The translations under genes and the position numbers were made by a program. DNA of 64,000 bases from an uncultured Anaerolineae bacterium (GTDB taxonomy: Bacteria; Chloroflexota; Anaerolineae; Aggregatilineales; Phototrophicaceae). Positions within the stretch are counted from its first letter, which is position 1; each line of letters opens with the position of its first letter. Below the pieces are notes generated by a model that saw only the letters and a program-made list of their open reading frames with translations, did no database searches and was not told the origin of the DNA. Positions 16,868-26,144 of the stretch are shown piece by piece. The stretch covers positions 1 to 64,000 of the forward strand of contig CALAJK010000061.1 in the NCBI GenBank assembly GCA_937922795.1, in the 5' to 3' direction.

Positions 16868-17437
16868 TCAGCCGCGGCCGTTGGTGGCGCGCCGCTCCAG
16901 CAGCACGTAGGCCAAAATCCGCGCCGCGTTCCAGGCATCGTCGCCGCCGCGGTGGTGTGCCCCTTCCAGCGGCAGCGCCAGATGCGCCAGCGCTTGTTCT
17001 AGGCTTAAGTCATGCGGCAGCACCTGCACTAGGGTGAACAGCGTCTTGATGTTGAGATGGCTGGCGCTGAACGGATACTCGACCGCCTGCGCCCGGCATT
17101 GGGCTTCGAACTGTTTGCGGTCGTAGTCGCCATAGCTGGCCCAGACGCGGCGGTGCGTCTGGTACTCGCGGCGCAGCAGGGCGCAGGCCGCGGCGAACGG
17201 CAGGCCGCCGTCTACCTGTTCCTGCGTCAGACCGGTGAGTTCGGTGCAGAATGGGCTGACCGTCGAACGCTCCGGGCGGACGAGCAGGCTGCGCTTCTCC
17301 AGGCGCTCGCCGGTGGCGGCGTCCAGGCGGCACAGGCCGATCTCGATGATGTCGATCTCCTGGCCGGGCGGCGGCAGCTTCGGCCAGCAGGTGCATTCGA
17401 TATCGACGACGATGATCTGATCGTACTTGCGGGTCAC
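16868..17437 (-). CDS. DEDDh 3'-5' exonuclease (ERI1/KapD-like)
   Basis: An RNase T-like exonuclease fold of 189 residues. Exo I is VVDIECTCW with Asp12 and Glu14; Exo II is the Asp in ASYGDYDRKQF (about 100); Exo III is HHRGGDDAWNAARI with His and Asp near 170. The Cys and Trp after DIE and the SYGDYD motif match the ERI1/KapD-type group that trims structured RNA in eukaryotes and is scattered in bacteria. The next upstream gene ends 4 bases before its start, so it is the second gene of that pair. Confidence 0.87.
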   Translation of the reverse strand: MTRKYDQIIVVDIECTCWPKLPPPGQEIDIIEIGLCRLDAATGERLEKRSLLVRPERSTVSPFCTELTGLTQEQVDGGLPFAAACALLRREYQTHRRVWASYGDYDRKQFEAQCRAQAVEYPFSASHLNIKTLFTLVQVLPHDLSLEQALAHLALPLEGAHHRGGDDAWNAARILAYVLLERRATNGRG

Positions 17438-17441
17438 GCGG

Positions 17442-18437
17442 TCACAACGTCACGATCTTATTGGCGACGCGCAGCGCCTTCGGGAACACCGGCATGAAGT
17501 CCATCAGGTCGTGGTAGCGGCCGCTGCCGTGCTCGTTCAAGTAGCGCCGCAGCACGCTGATCATGCCGGGCAGGCTGTGCATGCCTTTGAGCTTGCGTTC
17601 CATCAACACGTAAGCCTTGGCCTCGGCCTTGCTGACGTGTTCCTCCAGAAAGATGGCCACCGCCGCCGATACGAACAGGCTGGTGAACTGCTCCTGCCAG
17701 CTCGGAAACTGGGCGCGGAACTGGTCGCTGACCGGCAGCGGCGTGGCGGCCACTGGGGCCAGCGCATCGGCATGGGTGCGCAAGAAGGCCAGCATCAGCA
17801 GTCGGCCGTACTGGGTCAGCGCGGCGCGGTAGATGTGCGCCGCGTCCTCATCGAACGGCCAGGGGGGGCTGTCGCCCCAGGCCAGGCGGGGTGGCGCGAT
17901 GCACACCAGCTCGTCTCCTACCCGGATGCCGACCTCACGGTTGGTCGGGAACGAGATGTTGGGGAAGAAGACCAGCGTCTCAACCACCGGGCCTACGAAC
18001 GGCGCTAAAAACCGTTTGAGGCTGACGCTGCGGAACATTTTCTGGGCTTCCAGCACGCTGCTGTGCCAGTGGTGCTCTTCGTCCTGCCACCATCGTTCCA
18101 AGCCGCTGCGCTGGTAGAAGTCGCGCAGGTGGTCGTTCCAGCGCGGCGGGGCCCAGGCCGGCAGCGCCTCGATCTCCAAATCTGGCCAGCGCATCCGCAT
18201 GACCAGCGCGAACATCGCTTCTAGCGGCGCGCCCTGGTCGAGCAGCGCCTGAAACCCCTGGACGGCCTCGTGCCCGCGCAGCGGCTCCAAAAACCTGCGG
18301 GTGGCGCGGCTGTGGGCGTGCGTGCCGTGCGGTTGGTGCTCTTGAGCTTTGTCCGGCCAGTCGGTCAGCGCCAGCACCGCTGACGCCAGCCGAATGCGGT
18401 CGTCTGTGCGTACCATGACGTCCTGTTGTTCGCTCAT
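17442..18437 (-). CDS. Uncharacterised protein, possibly DUF4932-related
   Basis: I do not recognise this 331-residue protein with confidence. It is soluble, with no signal peptide, and rich in Trp, His and aromatic residues (LERWWQDEEHHWHSS). The layout HEAVQGFQAL, SLKRFLAPFVG, VVETLVFFPNISF and FTSLFVSAAVAIFLEEH is loosely like the DUF4932 metallopeptidase-fold proteins. There is no HExxH, so any peptidase role is doubtful. ATG 18437 (MSEQQD) is favoured over 18449. Paired with the DEDDh exonuclease downstream. Confidence 0.6.
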   Translation of the reverse strand: MSEQQDVMVRTDDRIRLASAVLALTDWPDKAQEHQPHGTHAHSRATRRFLEPLRGHEAVQGFQALLDQGAPLEAMFALVMRMRWPDLEIEALPAWAPPRWNDHLRDFYQRSGLERWWQDEEHHWHSSVLEAQKMFRSVSLKRFLAPFVGPVVETLVFFPNISFPTNREVGIRVGDELVCIAPPRLAWGDSPPWPFDEDAAHIYRAALTQYGRLLMLAFLRTHADALAPVAATPLPVSDQFRAQFPSWQEQFTSLFVSAAVAIFLEEHVSKAEAKAYVLMERKLKGMHSLPGMISVLRRYLNEHGSGRYHDLMDFMPVFPKALRVANKIVTL

Positions 18438-18654
18438 GCGCTGCACCACACCGGGGAAAATCGGTCACTGTTGTCTTTACGATTGTAGAGACCAATGACG
18501 ACGGCGGCAAGCATCTATTCGTTCACGCGCCGTCGTGGCCGGCGCAGTGCCCCAATCATCTATCCGCGCCTTTGGCCGTCTCGCCACCTCGCATTCACGC
18601 AGTTTGCAGTATTCTGCGTGCTGTCCACGTACCTGTTCTATAGAGGAGGCGTGG

Positions 18655-19230
18655 ATGAAGCGACAACTGAAGCTGTCCGATGAACATGCTTTGATCCAGC
18701 AGGCACAACGGAATCCGGCGCGGTTTACTAGGCTTTATCGCGCTTATGTCGAGCGCGTGTATGGGTATGTCGCCTACCGACTGAAGAATGCGCAGGAGGC
18801 GGAAGACCTGACTGCGACTATTTTCATGCAGGCCTTCCGCCGCTTGCCTCAGTACGACCCAACGCGCGGCAGCTTCTCGGCTTGGTTGTTCGGTATCGCC
18901 CATCATGCTCTCCTCGATCATTGGCGGCGCAACTCCCATCAGAACGCCGCGCTAGTGGAAGATGGTGAGGGCTGGGCCGTGGACACTTCGCTAGAACAAT
19001 CTGCGATCCGATCCGAACAAGCGGCCTTTGTCCGCCGGATGATCGCCATGCTGCCCGCTCGCCGCCGCGAAGTCGTGGTTTTGAAGTTCTTCGGCGGGCT
19101 GCGGAACAAAGAGATCGCAGCGGTGCTCGGCTTAGATGAACGTACAGTAGCCAGTCAGCTCAGTCGTGCGCTGGATGATTTGAGAAAACTGCTAGCAGTT
19201 GAGGAGGAGCGGCGTGACACAGCCTCATGA
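18655..19230 (+). CDS. RNA polymerase ECF-type sigma factor
   Basis: A small sigma factor of 191 residues. Region 2 is TRLYRAYVERVYGYVAYRL...EDLTATIFMQAFRRL (residues 23-60), and FSAWLFGIAHHALLDHWRR follows. Region 4 is LPARRREVVVLKFFGGLRNKEIAAVLGLDERTVASQLSRAL, a helix-turn-helix reading the -35 box. ATG 18655 is chosen because GAGGAGG precedes it by 5 bases; the ORF-track start at 18535 adds an implausible Arg/Ser-rich tail. The next gene starts inside its 3' end and is a probable membrane partner. Confidence 0.9.
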   Translation: MKRQLKLSDEHALIQQAQRNPARFTRLYRAYVERVYGYVAYRLKNAQEAEDLTATIFMQAFRRLPQYDPTRGSFSAWLFGIAHHALLDHWRRNSHQNAALVEDGEGWAVDTSLEQSAIRSEQAAFVRRMIAMLPARRREVVVLKFFGGLRNKEIAAVLGLDERTVASQLSRALDDLRKLLAVEEERRDTAS

Positions 19231-20431
19231 TTTTGAACACATCGATCAACTGCTGCGCGATGAAACACGGGCTGGCGCGGATGACCGCCTGTATGTCCAG
19301 CTGATACAGGCTGCGCCCCGTCCCAGCGAAGCTTTCGTTCAATCCCTGGAAAAACGGTTTGAACAGGAGAGATCTGCCATGCGTATTCCAAGAAGAGGCC
19401 GTCAAGCTGCGGCGCTGGTGGCCGTTTGTCTGCTGATGGTTGGCGCTGTATTGGCGCTGGATAGTCTGCTGAACCAGGCGCTCAACTCGGATGCTGGACT
19501 CCAGAGCGTCCGCGAAGAGGGCAAGGGCGTTGAGTTGAACCTGTCGGCGGAGGTTGATCAGTTCACCGTGGACATTCAGTGGGGCTACGCGGACCCGCAG
19601 CGGATCAGCCTGGGCTATGTCATTCGGGCGCACGATGACCAGGTATATACCAATATGGACATCGTGGACGCGCTCTTGACCCTGGCCGATGGTCGACAGG
19701 TGGCGCTGCAGTCGCCTGGCCTGCACCTGATCGAGAACAACCAGTCCGCGGGCAGGCTGGAAGCAGACGCTGCGGCTCTGGAGCTGGGCGATGAACTGAA
19801 TGCCCAATTATCATTCCGGCTGGCTTATGCCCATTACGCTCATCGGACGGCCGTGCCGCTGCCAGGTCCCGGATCTTCTGCCATGCGGCTGGAGGACTGG
19901 ATGCTGCGCACGCCGCCGGTGACGTTCGATCTCCGTCTGCCGGTGGAAGCTGGCTATACCGTCCAGCTCGATCTGGCCGCTGAAGACGCAGGAATCGAGA
20001 TGCGCCTGCGCGAATTCCAGGCAGCCCCGTCCTCAGGCCGCGCGCTCGTGTGCTTCGCCCCGCCGCCGCGGCCGGACGAGGAGGCCTGGGAGTGGGATGT
20101 GCTGAATGCGACGCTCGCATACAACGGTGAGCCAATCGCCACCTGGGCCGGCGGACGTTATACAGCGGAAGGGTGCAGCGAGATTCGTTTTGCCGAAAGT
20201 CTGCCGCTGGAACCTGGTACGTGGACCTTGACCGTTCACGAGATCGACGGCGTCCGCACCCGGCTGCCAAATGGCCCTGAATGGGAAGCGACGGTTACGG
20301 CGGCCGGGGGCGAAATCCAAGCGCTGGAAGGCGGCACAGGCAGTCTGTCGCTGCCGGCAGGCGCAGATGAAGCGCTCGGGCTGCGCGGGCGGATTTCGGG
20401 CCGATGGACATTCATCTTTGATGCGCCATAA
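19214..20431 (+). CDS. Membrane-anchored protein, probable anti-sigma partner of the ECF factor
   Basis: The 405-residue product begins at GTG 19214, 7 bases after AGGAGG and overlapping the sigma gene by 17 bases, so the two are co-translated. Residues 1-55 are cytoplasmic and acidic, as in anti-sigma heads. One membrane segment (AAALVAVCLLMVGAVLALDSLL) is at about 64-86, then a large outside domain with beta-rich segments such as VDQFTVDIQWGYADPQRISLGYVI. No zinc-binding HxxxCxxC is present, so it is not a ZAS-type anti-sigma. The layout resembles DUF4179 proteins partnered with ECF sigma factors. Role by position only. Confidence 0.72.
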   Translation: MTQPHDFEHIDQLLRDETRAGADDRLYVQLIQAAPRPSEAFVQSLEKRFEQERSAMRIPRRGRQAAALVAVCLLMVGAVLALDSLLNQALNSDAGLQSVREEGKGVELNLSAEVDQFTVDIQWGYADPQRISLGYVIRAHDDQVYTNMDIVDALLTLADGRQVALQSPGLHLIENNQSAGRLEADAAALELGDELNAQLSFRLAYAHYAHRTAVPLPGPGSSAMRLEDWMLRTPPVTFDLRLPVEAGYTVQLDLAAEDAGIEMRLREFQAAPSSGRALVCFAPPPRPDEEAWEWDVLNATLAYNGEPIATWAGGRYTAEGCSEIRFAESLPLEPGTWTLTVHEIDGVRTRLPNGPEWEATVTAAGGEIQALEGGTGSLSLPAGADEALGLRGRISGRWTFIFDAP

Positions 20432-20469
20432 ACGTCACTCCACCTGAGCCTCACAGCCGCTCCGCTGCG

Positions 20470-20490
20470 GGGGCGATCAGACATCGCCCC
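20470..20490. terminator. Stem-loop between convergent genes (first of two)
   Basis: GGGGCGAT and ATCGCCCC form a perfect 8-bp stem with loop CAGAC, in the gap between the anti-sigma gene and lon. Confidence 0.55.
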
Positions 20491-20496
20491 AGAAAT

Positions 20497-20528
20497 GTTC
20501 AGGGCGAACCAGAGTGTTCGCCCTGAAC
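20497..20528. terminator. Strong 13-bp hairpin between convergent genes (second of two)
   Basis: GTTCAGGGCGAAC and GTTCGCCCTGAAC form a perfect 13-bp stem with a 6-base loop. It lies between the ends of the sigma operon and lon and could stop transcription in both directions; no long T-tract is present. Confidence 0.65.
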
Positions 20529-20558
20529 GCATTCCTACGGCTGGTGAACGGTTGGGAT

Positions 20559-23117
20559 TCAGACGGGTTGGTTGGCCGTCTCGACTTCGACTGCCGGCAT
20601 CTCGGCGGCCTGGACGTCGGTCTCCGGCGGGAGCAGCGCCGCCTCCAGCACTTCATCCACGCGCTCCGCCAGGATGAAGGTCAGATCGTCGCGCACTTCC
20701 TGCGGCAGATCATCCAGATCATTGGCGTTCTTGTGCGGGATGATGACGGTGTCCACGCCGAAGCGGTGCGCCGCCAGCACTTTGTCCTTGATGCCGCCCA
20801 CCGGCAGCACCAGCCCGCGCAGGGTGATCTCGCCGGTCATGGCGACGTTGGTGCGCACGCGCCGGCCAGTCAGCAGCGACGCCAGCGCCACCGCCATCGT
20901 CACGCCCGCCGACGGACCGTCCTTCGGCACAGCGCCCGCCGGGACGTGGATGTGGATATCGGACTTCTCAAAGAAGTTGGGATCAATGCCTAGTTCTTCG
21001 GCCTTCGAACGGATATAGGTCAGGGCCGTGCGGGCGCTCTCCTGCATGACCTCGCCGAGCTGACCGGTATACTGGAAGCCCTTGCCGCCGGGCATCCGGG
21101 CGGCCTCTACGAACAGCACGTCGCCGCCGACCGGCGTCCAGGCCAGGCCAGTGGCCACGCCGGGGCGGTCGGTGCGTTCGGCCAGCTCCTCGCGATAGCC
21201 GTAGCGCGGCTTGCCCAACAGCTCGCGCACCATCGCTTCGTCCACCACGATCTTGCCGACCTGGCCTTCGGCGATGCGCGTCACCACTTTGCGCGCCGCC
21301 CGGCCGATCTCGCGCTCCAGCGTGCGGACGCCCGCCTCGCGGGTGTAGTCGCGTATGATCAAGGTCAGCGCTTCCGGCGTGAATTCGATCTCCTCTGGGC
21401 GCAGGCCGTTCTCGCGGATTTGCCGCGGCACCAGGTACTGCTGGGCGATGGCGGCCTTCTCCTGCTCGGTATAGCCGCTCAGGTGAATGATCTCCATCCG
21501 GTCGCGCAGCGGGCCGGGGATCGGCTCCAGCTCGTTGGCGGTGGTGATGAAGAACACCTCGCTCAGGTCGAACGCCACGTCCAGGTAGTGGTCGCGGAAC
21601 TCGGCGTTCTGCTCTGGGTCGAGCACTTCCAGCAGGGCGCTGGCCGGGTCGCCGCGGAAGTCGCGGCCCAGCTTGTCCACCTCATCCAGCATGATGACTG
21701 GATTACGCGACTCAACGCGCCGGATCGTCTGGATGATCCGCCCCGGCATAGCGCCGATGTAGGTGCGCCGAAAGCCGCGGATTTCAGCCTCATCGCGCAC
21801 CCCGCCCAGGCTCATGCGGATGAACTTGCGGCCCATGGCGCGGGCGATGGACGCGCCCAGCGAAGTCTTGCCGACGCCGGGCGGGCCGACAAAACACAGG
21901 ATCGCGCCCTTGCGTTCGCGCCGGATGACGTAATCGATGGCTTCTTTCTCCTCGGCGTCGACGCCGCGCTCGGCGCGCAGCTTGCGCACGGCCAGATATT
22001 CCAGGATGCGCTCCTTGATGTCCTTCAGGCCGTAGTGGTCGGCATCCAGCACCTGGCGCGCATGGGCGATGTCCAGATGGTCTTCGGTGCGCTTGGACCA
22101 CGGCAGACTGACCAGCCAGTCCAGGTAAGTGCGGATGACGCCGTACTCCGCCGCCGCTGTCGGCAGTTTGGACAGCCGGTCGAGTTCGCGCTCAGCTTCT
22201 TTCTGCGCTTCTTCCGACATGCCGGCCTCGGCGATGCGCTTGCGGAAGTTTTCGATCTCCGCCGCCTGCTCGTCGCCTTCGCCTAGCTCGCGCTGGATCG
22301 CCTTGAGCTGCTCGCGCAGGAAGTACTCCCGCTGCATCTTCTCCATCTCAGACTGGGCTTCGGTCTGGATCTTGCGGCCCAGCTCCAGCACCTCCAGCTC
22401 TTTGGTCAAGATGGTCATCAGGCGGCGCAGCTTGGCGTCGGTGCTCTCCAGCTCCAGCAGCTCCTGCGCGTCCTCCAGGCTAATGCGAATGTAAGTGGCG
22501 ATGGCGTACACGAGCTGCAGCGGGTCGTCTACGTTGAGCGCCGACGTGATCAGTTCGCCGGGGATGTTCGGCACCAGGTCAGCCAGCCGCGTGAAGAGGT
22601 TGACGACGTTGCGCACCATCGCCTCGACTTCCAGCGTATCCTCGCTGGTCTCCGGGATGGCGCGGACGCGCGCGCGCAGATACGGCTCAGTCCGGGTGTA
22701 TTCCTCGATCCGGATGCGCGCCAGCCCCTGCACGAGCAGGCGGATCGTGCCGTCTGGGGCGCGGAACAGCCGGTGGATCGAGGCCAGCGTGCCGACTTGA
22801 TAGACATCGTCCGGGCCGGGCGTCTCCATTTCGGGATCTTTGGCCGCCACCAGGCCGATCAGCCGATCGCCGGAGACGACATCATCCACCAGCTTGATGC
22901 TGCGCGGCTGACCGACGGTCAGCGGGATGGCAGTTTGCGGGTAGACCACTAGGCCGCGCAGCGGTAGGATCGGCAGTTCCGCCGGGATATCAGTCTGGTC
23001 AAATTCTCCGTCTGCGTTCACCGCATCGGGCGCATTGGCGTCCGCCTGCGACTCGGTCGAGCCGCTGTCGGGGCGAGCCCAGAAGGGTGAGCGCATTTTC
23101 CGTTGTATGTAGATCAT
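20559..23117 (-). CDS. lon: ATP-dependent Lon protease
   Basis: Full-length LonA type, 852 residues. The N-terminal substrate-binding LAN domain starts at about residue 48 ([20 protein letters not shown]). The AAA+ module has Walker [10 protein letters not shown] near 410 and Walker [12 protein letters not shown]. The protease domain carries the catalytic Ser in [11 protein letters not shown] near 735 and the Lys about 43 residues later in [11 protein letters not shown]. It degrades misfolded and regulatory proteins. The start is ATG 23117 or 23096 (MRSPFW); neither has a perfect ribosome site. A Glu/Asp-rich, low-complexity linker precedes the LAN domain. Confidence 0.96.
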   Translation of the reverse strand: MIYIQRKMRSPFWARPDSGSTESQADANAPDAVNADGEFDQTDIPAELPILPLRGLVVYPQTAIPLTVGQPRSIKLVDDVVSGDRLIGLVAAKDPEMETPGPDDVYQVGTLASIHRLFRAPDGTIRLLVQGLARIRIEEYTRTEPYLRARVRAIPETSEDTLEVEAMVRNVVNLFTRLADLVPNIPGELITSALNVDDPLQLVYAIATYIRISLEDAQELLELESTDAKLRRLMTILTKELEVLELGRKIQTEAQSEMEKMQREYFLREQLKAIQRELGEGDEQAAEIENFRKRIAEAGMSEEAQKEAERELDRLSKLPTAAAEYGVIRTYLDWLVSLPWSKRTEDHLDIAHARQVLDADHYGLKDIKERILEYLAVRKLRAERGVDAEEKEAIDYVIRRERKGAILCFVGPPGVGKTSLGASIARAMGRKFIRMSLGGVRDEAEIRGFRRTYIGAMPGRIIQTIRRVESRNPVIMLDEVDKLGRDFRGDPASALLEVLDPEQNAEFRDHYLDVAFDLSEVFFITTANELEPIPGPLRDRMEIIHLSGYTEQEKAAIAQQYLVPRQIRENGLRPEEIEFTPEALTLIIRDYTREAGVRTLEREIGRAARKVVTRIAEGQVGKIVVDEAMVRELLGKPRYGYREELAERTDRPGVATGLAWTPVGGDVLFVEAARMPGGKGFQYTGQLGEVMQESARTALTYIRSKAEELGIDPNFFEKSDIHIHVPAGAVPKDGPSAGVTMAVALASLLTGRRVRTNVAMTGEITLRGLVLPVGGIKDKVLAAHRFGVDTVIIPHKNANDLDDLPQEVRDDLTFILAERVDEVLEAALLPPETDVQAAEMPAVEVETANQPV

Positions 23118-23394
23118 CGGTCGTCTGTCCTGTCAATGATCACAATCAGGCTGGTATGAGCCGCCGGCATGGTTTGCACTGCACGAAGGGATGCTGGATG
23201 CCGGCGGGCAGGTATCAGGGAATCGGGCAGGCGATCTTATCCCCTTTTTTGTCCTGAGTATAACGCCTGCAAGTAAGAAATAAATTAGATCACCATTTTC
23301 ATTGTAACAGAAGACCGCTGTATGGTCGGATGATCGCCGCATAAACAGGTTGAGTATACAATGGCTGCTTCGGACGGATACACGTGGTGACAGG

Positions 23395-24006
23395 ATGGCG
23401 CATATGAAGATCGGGATTTTGGGGGCGGGTTCGGTAGGGCAGTCGTTCGCGCGGGCGGTGCTGCCGCTGGGGCACGATGTCATGCTCAGCTCGCGCGCGC
23501 CGCACAGCGAGGCGATGCAGCAGTTGGCGCAGGAACTTGGCGCGCCGGTGAGCACCGTCGCCGAGACCATCACCTTCGGCGACCTGATCGCGCTGGCGCT
23601 GCGCTGGGACGCCGTCCCCGGCGTCATCGCCCAGGGGCGCTGGGACGGCAAGGTCATCGTGGATATGACCAACCGCTTTGGCGGTGGTTCGGGCTTCTCC
23701 GCCGCTCAGGATCTGGCGCGGCTGGCCCCGGACGCGCAGGTCGTCAAAGCCTTCAACACGCTGGGGGCTGAACACTATACCAACCCGATCTTCGACGGCC
23801 AGGCGGCGACGCTGTTCATCGCCGGCGACAGCCCAGACGCCAAACAGGTCGTCCGACGGCTGGCCGAGGCGATGGGGTTCGACGTGGTCGACGCCGGCGA
23901 TCTGGCCGCCAGCAGCCACCTAGAAGCGCTGGCGGCGCTGTGGGTGCACCTGGCGCTGCGCGCCGGGTACGGCCGGCAGATCGCCTTCAAGCTGCTGCGA
24001 CGGTAG
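23395..24006 (+). CDS. NADP-binding oxidoreductase (F420-dependent NADP reductase-like, NAD_binding_9 type)
   Basis: The 203-residue protein has an N-terminal Rossmann fold MKIGILGAGSVGQSFARAVLPLGHDVMLSSR (NADP type, with Ser-Ser-Arg after the second strand). The core then contains DMTNRFG and VKAFNTLGAEHY, as in F420-dependent NADP oxidoreductases and the related Npdg-like proteins. F420 itself is not implied by any other gene here. Starts considered are ATG 23395 (MAHMKIG) and 23404; the first has GGTGA about 7 bases before it. It has its own promoter region in the 278-base gap shared with lon. Confidence 0.8.
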   Translation: MAHMKIGILGAGSVGQSFARAVLPLGHDVMLSSRAPHSEAMQQLAQELGAPVSTVAETITFGDLIALALRWDAVPGVIAQGRWDGKVIVDMTNRFGGGSGFSAAQDLARLAPDAQVVKAFNTLGAEHYTNPIFDGQAATLFIAGDSPDAKQVVRRLAEAMGFDVVDAGDLAASSHLEALAALWVHLALRAGYGRQIAFKLLRR

Positions 24007-24066
24007 CCGAAGCCCTGCCATCACCCCTGACTTTGCGCCCGCTTTCCCGTTTGGCGGCCTCATCGC

Positions 24067-24072
24067 TATAAT
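24067..24072 (+). promoter_or_regulatory. -10 box TATAAT before the repeat protein gene
   Basis: TATAAT 30 bases before ATG 24102; the matching -35 position reads TTCCCG, which is poor. Assignment rests on -10 quality. Confidence 0.45.
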
Positions 24073-24101
24073 TAGCGGTGTAGCAGAAATGCGAGGCCGC
24101 G

Positions 24102-25826
24102 ATGCGACGGTATACCTGCCTTTCCATCCTCATGCTGCTGGCGCTGGTCAGTTCAGTGCGGGCGCAGCCCATCACCGATGTGCGCCGCTTTGTGCTGGAG
24201 ACCCGCGCCAATCTGGAGTTCCTGGCCAATGCGGTGGCCGGCGAAGGCGTGCGCCCAGAAGCCTGGACGTTCAACGTCAACGACGTCAGTTCGCCGACGT
24301 TCATCGCCGACCTGTGGTTCGATCTGGAGCAGATCGCCGACCAGATCTACGGGGCGGGCGTGCGCCCGGAAGCCTGGAACGGCGCCCCCGCCACCAGCGA
24401 CGCCGCCATCGCCGCCCGCAACATCCGCCATGATCTGGAGCTGGCCGCCGACCAGCAGTTCGGCGCGGCCAACCGCCCCGACAACTGGCGGCCGGCGCCG
24501 CCGCTGGTGCGCTGTGACCGGGCGGTGCAGAACCTGGCCAAGACGCTGGACGAAGCCTTCAACTACAATCTCCAGACCCCCGACACGACCGCCAACTACT
24601 GCAACGTAGTGGCGGGCGAAGTCGAGGCGCAGGTGCTGCGGCTGGTGCTGGCCACGCCGGAGGCCGAAGCCCGGCTGCCTGATTTGATTCTGGCGGTGCG
24701 CGGCGACCTGGAACGGCTGGCCGATGAGGAGTTCGGCGTCAATATCCGGCCGGAGGGGTGGAAGGCCAACAAAGACAAGAACTCGCCTACGCTGCTGAGC
24801 GATACATTCCTTGACCTGGACACGCTGGCCAATACTGAACTGGGGTTAGGCCGCCGCCCGCCAGGCTGGATTGGGCTGCTGCCCAACGCCGCCGCCCTAG
24901 CCTACCGCAACCTGCGCCACGACCTGGAGCTGCTGGCGAACGAACTGGGGCGCGTCCCGCGTCCGCGCGGCTGGCAGGGCGTTGACCCACTGGCGATCTG
25001 CGACCCGATGGTGCAGAACCTAGCGGCGCTGCTGGCGCAGGTGTACGGCTTCAGCACAGCGGAGATCCCTCTGGGCGGGGGCTTCTGCCGCGATGCGGCG
25101 CTGGCGGCTAACCAGCTCGCCGAACAGCCGCCGGCGCTGGAGGGCGAGGGCGGCGAACAGGCCGAGGCTGATCGCTTCGTGGCGCAGTCGCAATACGCTT
25201 TCAGCTATCTCGATCCGGCGGCCACCCAGTACATGGGGGTCATGCCGCCCGGCACGCGCTTCAAGGCCTGGTATCGCAACTTTGGCGAATCGACCATGAT
25301 GTTCGTCAGCGGCCAGGATTTCGCCGTGTTCGTTGATCTGCGCTGGACGACGCTGCCGCCGGAGATCTTCCAGCGGCTGCCCACGCTGGAGGGCGTGAAG
25401 CCGCTGACCTTCTGCGATGCGAGCTGGTGCAACGGCCCTGGGCCGACGCCGACGCCGACGGGCGCGGGCGCGATCGCCGCGCTGCTCAATGCTGGCACGC
25501 CGCAGGCTGCCCCCAGCGTGCAGGAGATCCAGGCGCAGAAGACCCGGGTATCGTGGAACAACATCCGCGTCACCTACCTGTTGGACAACCCGACCACCCG
25601 CACCGCTCAGGTGACGCTGGAGATCTGCACCGACACCAGCCAGACGGTGTGCGAGCCGGTGCTGAAGGTCTTCGACAACGCCCTGGGCGCGCCCAAACCG
25701 GTGCTGTCGCAGTTCAACGGGCTGAACGTGTACGAGTTCCCGTATGGCTACTCGTCTAACCTGATCATCGAAGGCGCGACGCTGTTCTCGCCGGATGTAT
25801 GGATCAGCGATCCGACCATCCGCTGA
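24102..25826 (+). CDS. Secreted protein with tandem repeats, unknown family
   Basis: The 574-residue protein has a signal peptide (LSILMLLALVSSVRAQ) and repeats of about 35 residues with the core D/N-L-E-x-[LI]-A-[DN]-x4-G-x2-x-RP-x2-W, for example LRHDLELLANELGRVPRPRGW. A block of three full repeats plus one degenerate one (QNLAKTLDEAF) at about residues 25-165 is copied at about 185-335 (QNLAALLAQVY). So two four-repeat modules arose by duplication. Four paired Cys mark the ends of the modules. The C-terminal part (370-574) has a Pro/Thr linker and a beta-rich region. No known domain recognised; probably extracellular. Confidence 0.8.
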   Translation: MRRYTCLSILMLLALVSSVRAQPITDVRRFVLETRANLEFLANAVAGEGVRPEAWTFNVNDVSSPTFIADLWFDLEQIADQIYGAGVRPEAWNGAPATSDAAIAARNIRHDLELAADQQFGAANRPDNWRPAPPLVRCDRAVQNLAKTLDEAFNYNLQTPDTTANYCNVVAGEVEAQVLRLVLATPEAEARLPDLILAVRGDLERLADEEFGVNIRPEGWKANKDKNSPTLLSDTFLDLDTLANTELGLGRRPPGWIGLLPNAAALAYRNLRHDLELLANELGRVPRPRGWQGVDPLAICDPMVQNLAALLAQVYGFSTAEIPLGGGFCRDAALAANQLAEQPPALEGEGGEQAEADRFVAQSQYAFSYLDPAATQYMGVMPPGTRFKAWYRNFGESTMMFVSGQDFAVFVDLRWTTLPPEIFQRLPTLEGVKPLTFCDASWCNGPGPTPTPTGAGAIAALLNAGTPQAAPSVQEIQAQKTRVSWNNIRVTYLLDNPTTRTAQVTLEICTDTSQTVCEPVLKVFDNALGAPKPVLSQFNGLNVYEFPYGYSSNLIIEGATLFSPDVWISDPTIR

Positions 25827-25862
25827 GGCGGGTATGATGGCGGCGATCATCGGGATGGCGCG

Positions 25863-25883
25863 GGGCTGCGTATACCGCAGCCC
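25863..25883 (+). terminator. Stem-loop after the repeat protein gene
   Basis: Perfect 8-bp stem GGGCTGCG/CGCAGCCC with a 5-base loop, 37 bases after the stop. Followed by TGCGGTTTG, so only a weak T-run. Confidence 0.55.
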
Positions 25884-26028
25884 TGCGGTTTGTGATGCGC
25901 CGGACGAGCGATCGGCTGAGGAAAGCGGCATCAGGCGGTAACGAATGTCGGCTGCGCTTGAAGTGTCTGCCGCGCCCTGACGCCGGCGGGGGATAAGCCC
26001 TGCGCTTCGAGACAAACTACGATCAGGC

Positions 26029-26060
26029 CGTCAGCCAGTCGCTCCTACGGCTGGCTGACG
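26029..26060 (+). terminator. 10-bp hairpin before the LCP promoter
   Basis: CGTCAGCCAG and CTGGCTGACG form a perfect 10-bp stem with a 12-base loop, between the repeat protein and the LCP gene. It would insulate the LCP gene from upstream read-through. Confidence 0.5.
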
Positions 26061-26109
26061 CTTGAGCGCCGCCGCCGGGCGCGGGGTACACAAGCCGCCA
26101 CCTTGCCCC

Positions 26110-26115
26110 TATAAT
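26110..26115 (+). promoter_or_regulatory. -10 box TATAAT before the LCP gene
   Basis: TATAAT 30 bases before ATG 26145, with TACACA 17 bases upstream as a weak -35 box. Confidence 0.5.
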
Positions 26116-26144
26116 GCCAGCGAACGACGTCAGGAGTATGCATC

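Larger units (their letters stand above)
25827..26144. other. Intergenic region with two stem-loops and a promoter
   Basis: No gene is seen in this 318-base gap. It holds a hairpin GGGCTGCG/CGCAGCCC (25863-25883), a 10-bp hairpin CGTCAGCCAG/CTGGCTGACG (26029-26060) and the -10 box of the LCP gene at 26110. The antisense and sense ORFs here are short and lack ribosome sites. Confidence 0.6.

Noticed and set aside
21420-22286. 288-residue plus-strand frame within lon
   Set aside because: Lon motifs on the minus strand are unambiguous; the plus frame is His/Asp/Ala-rich without features.
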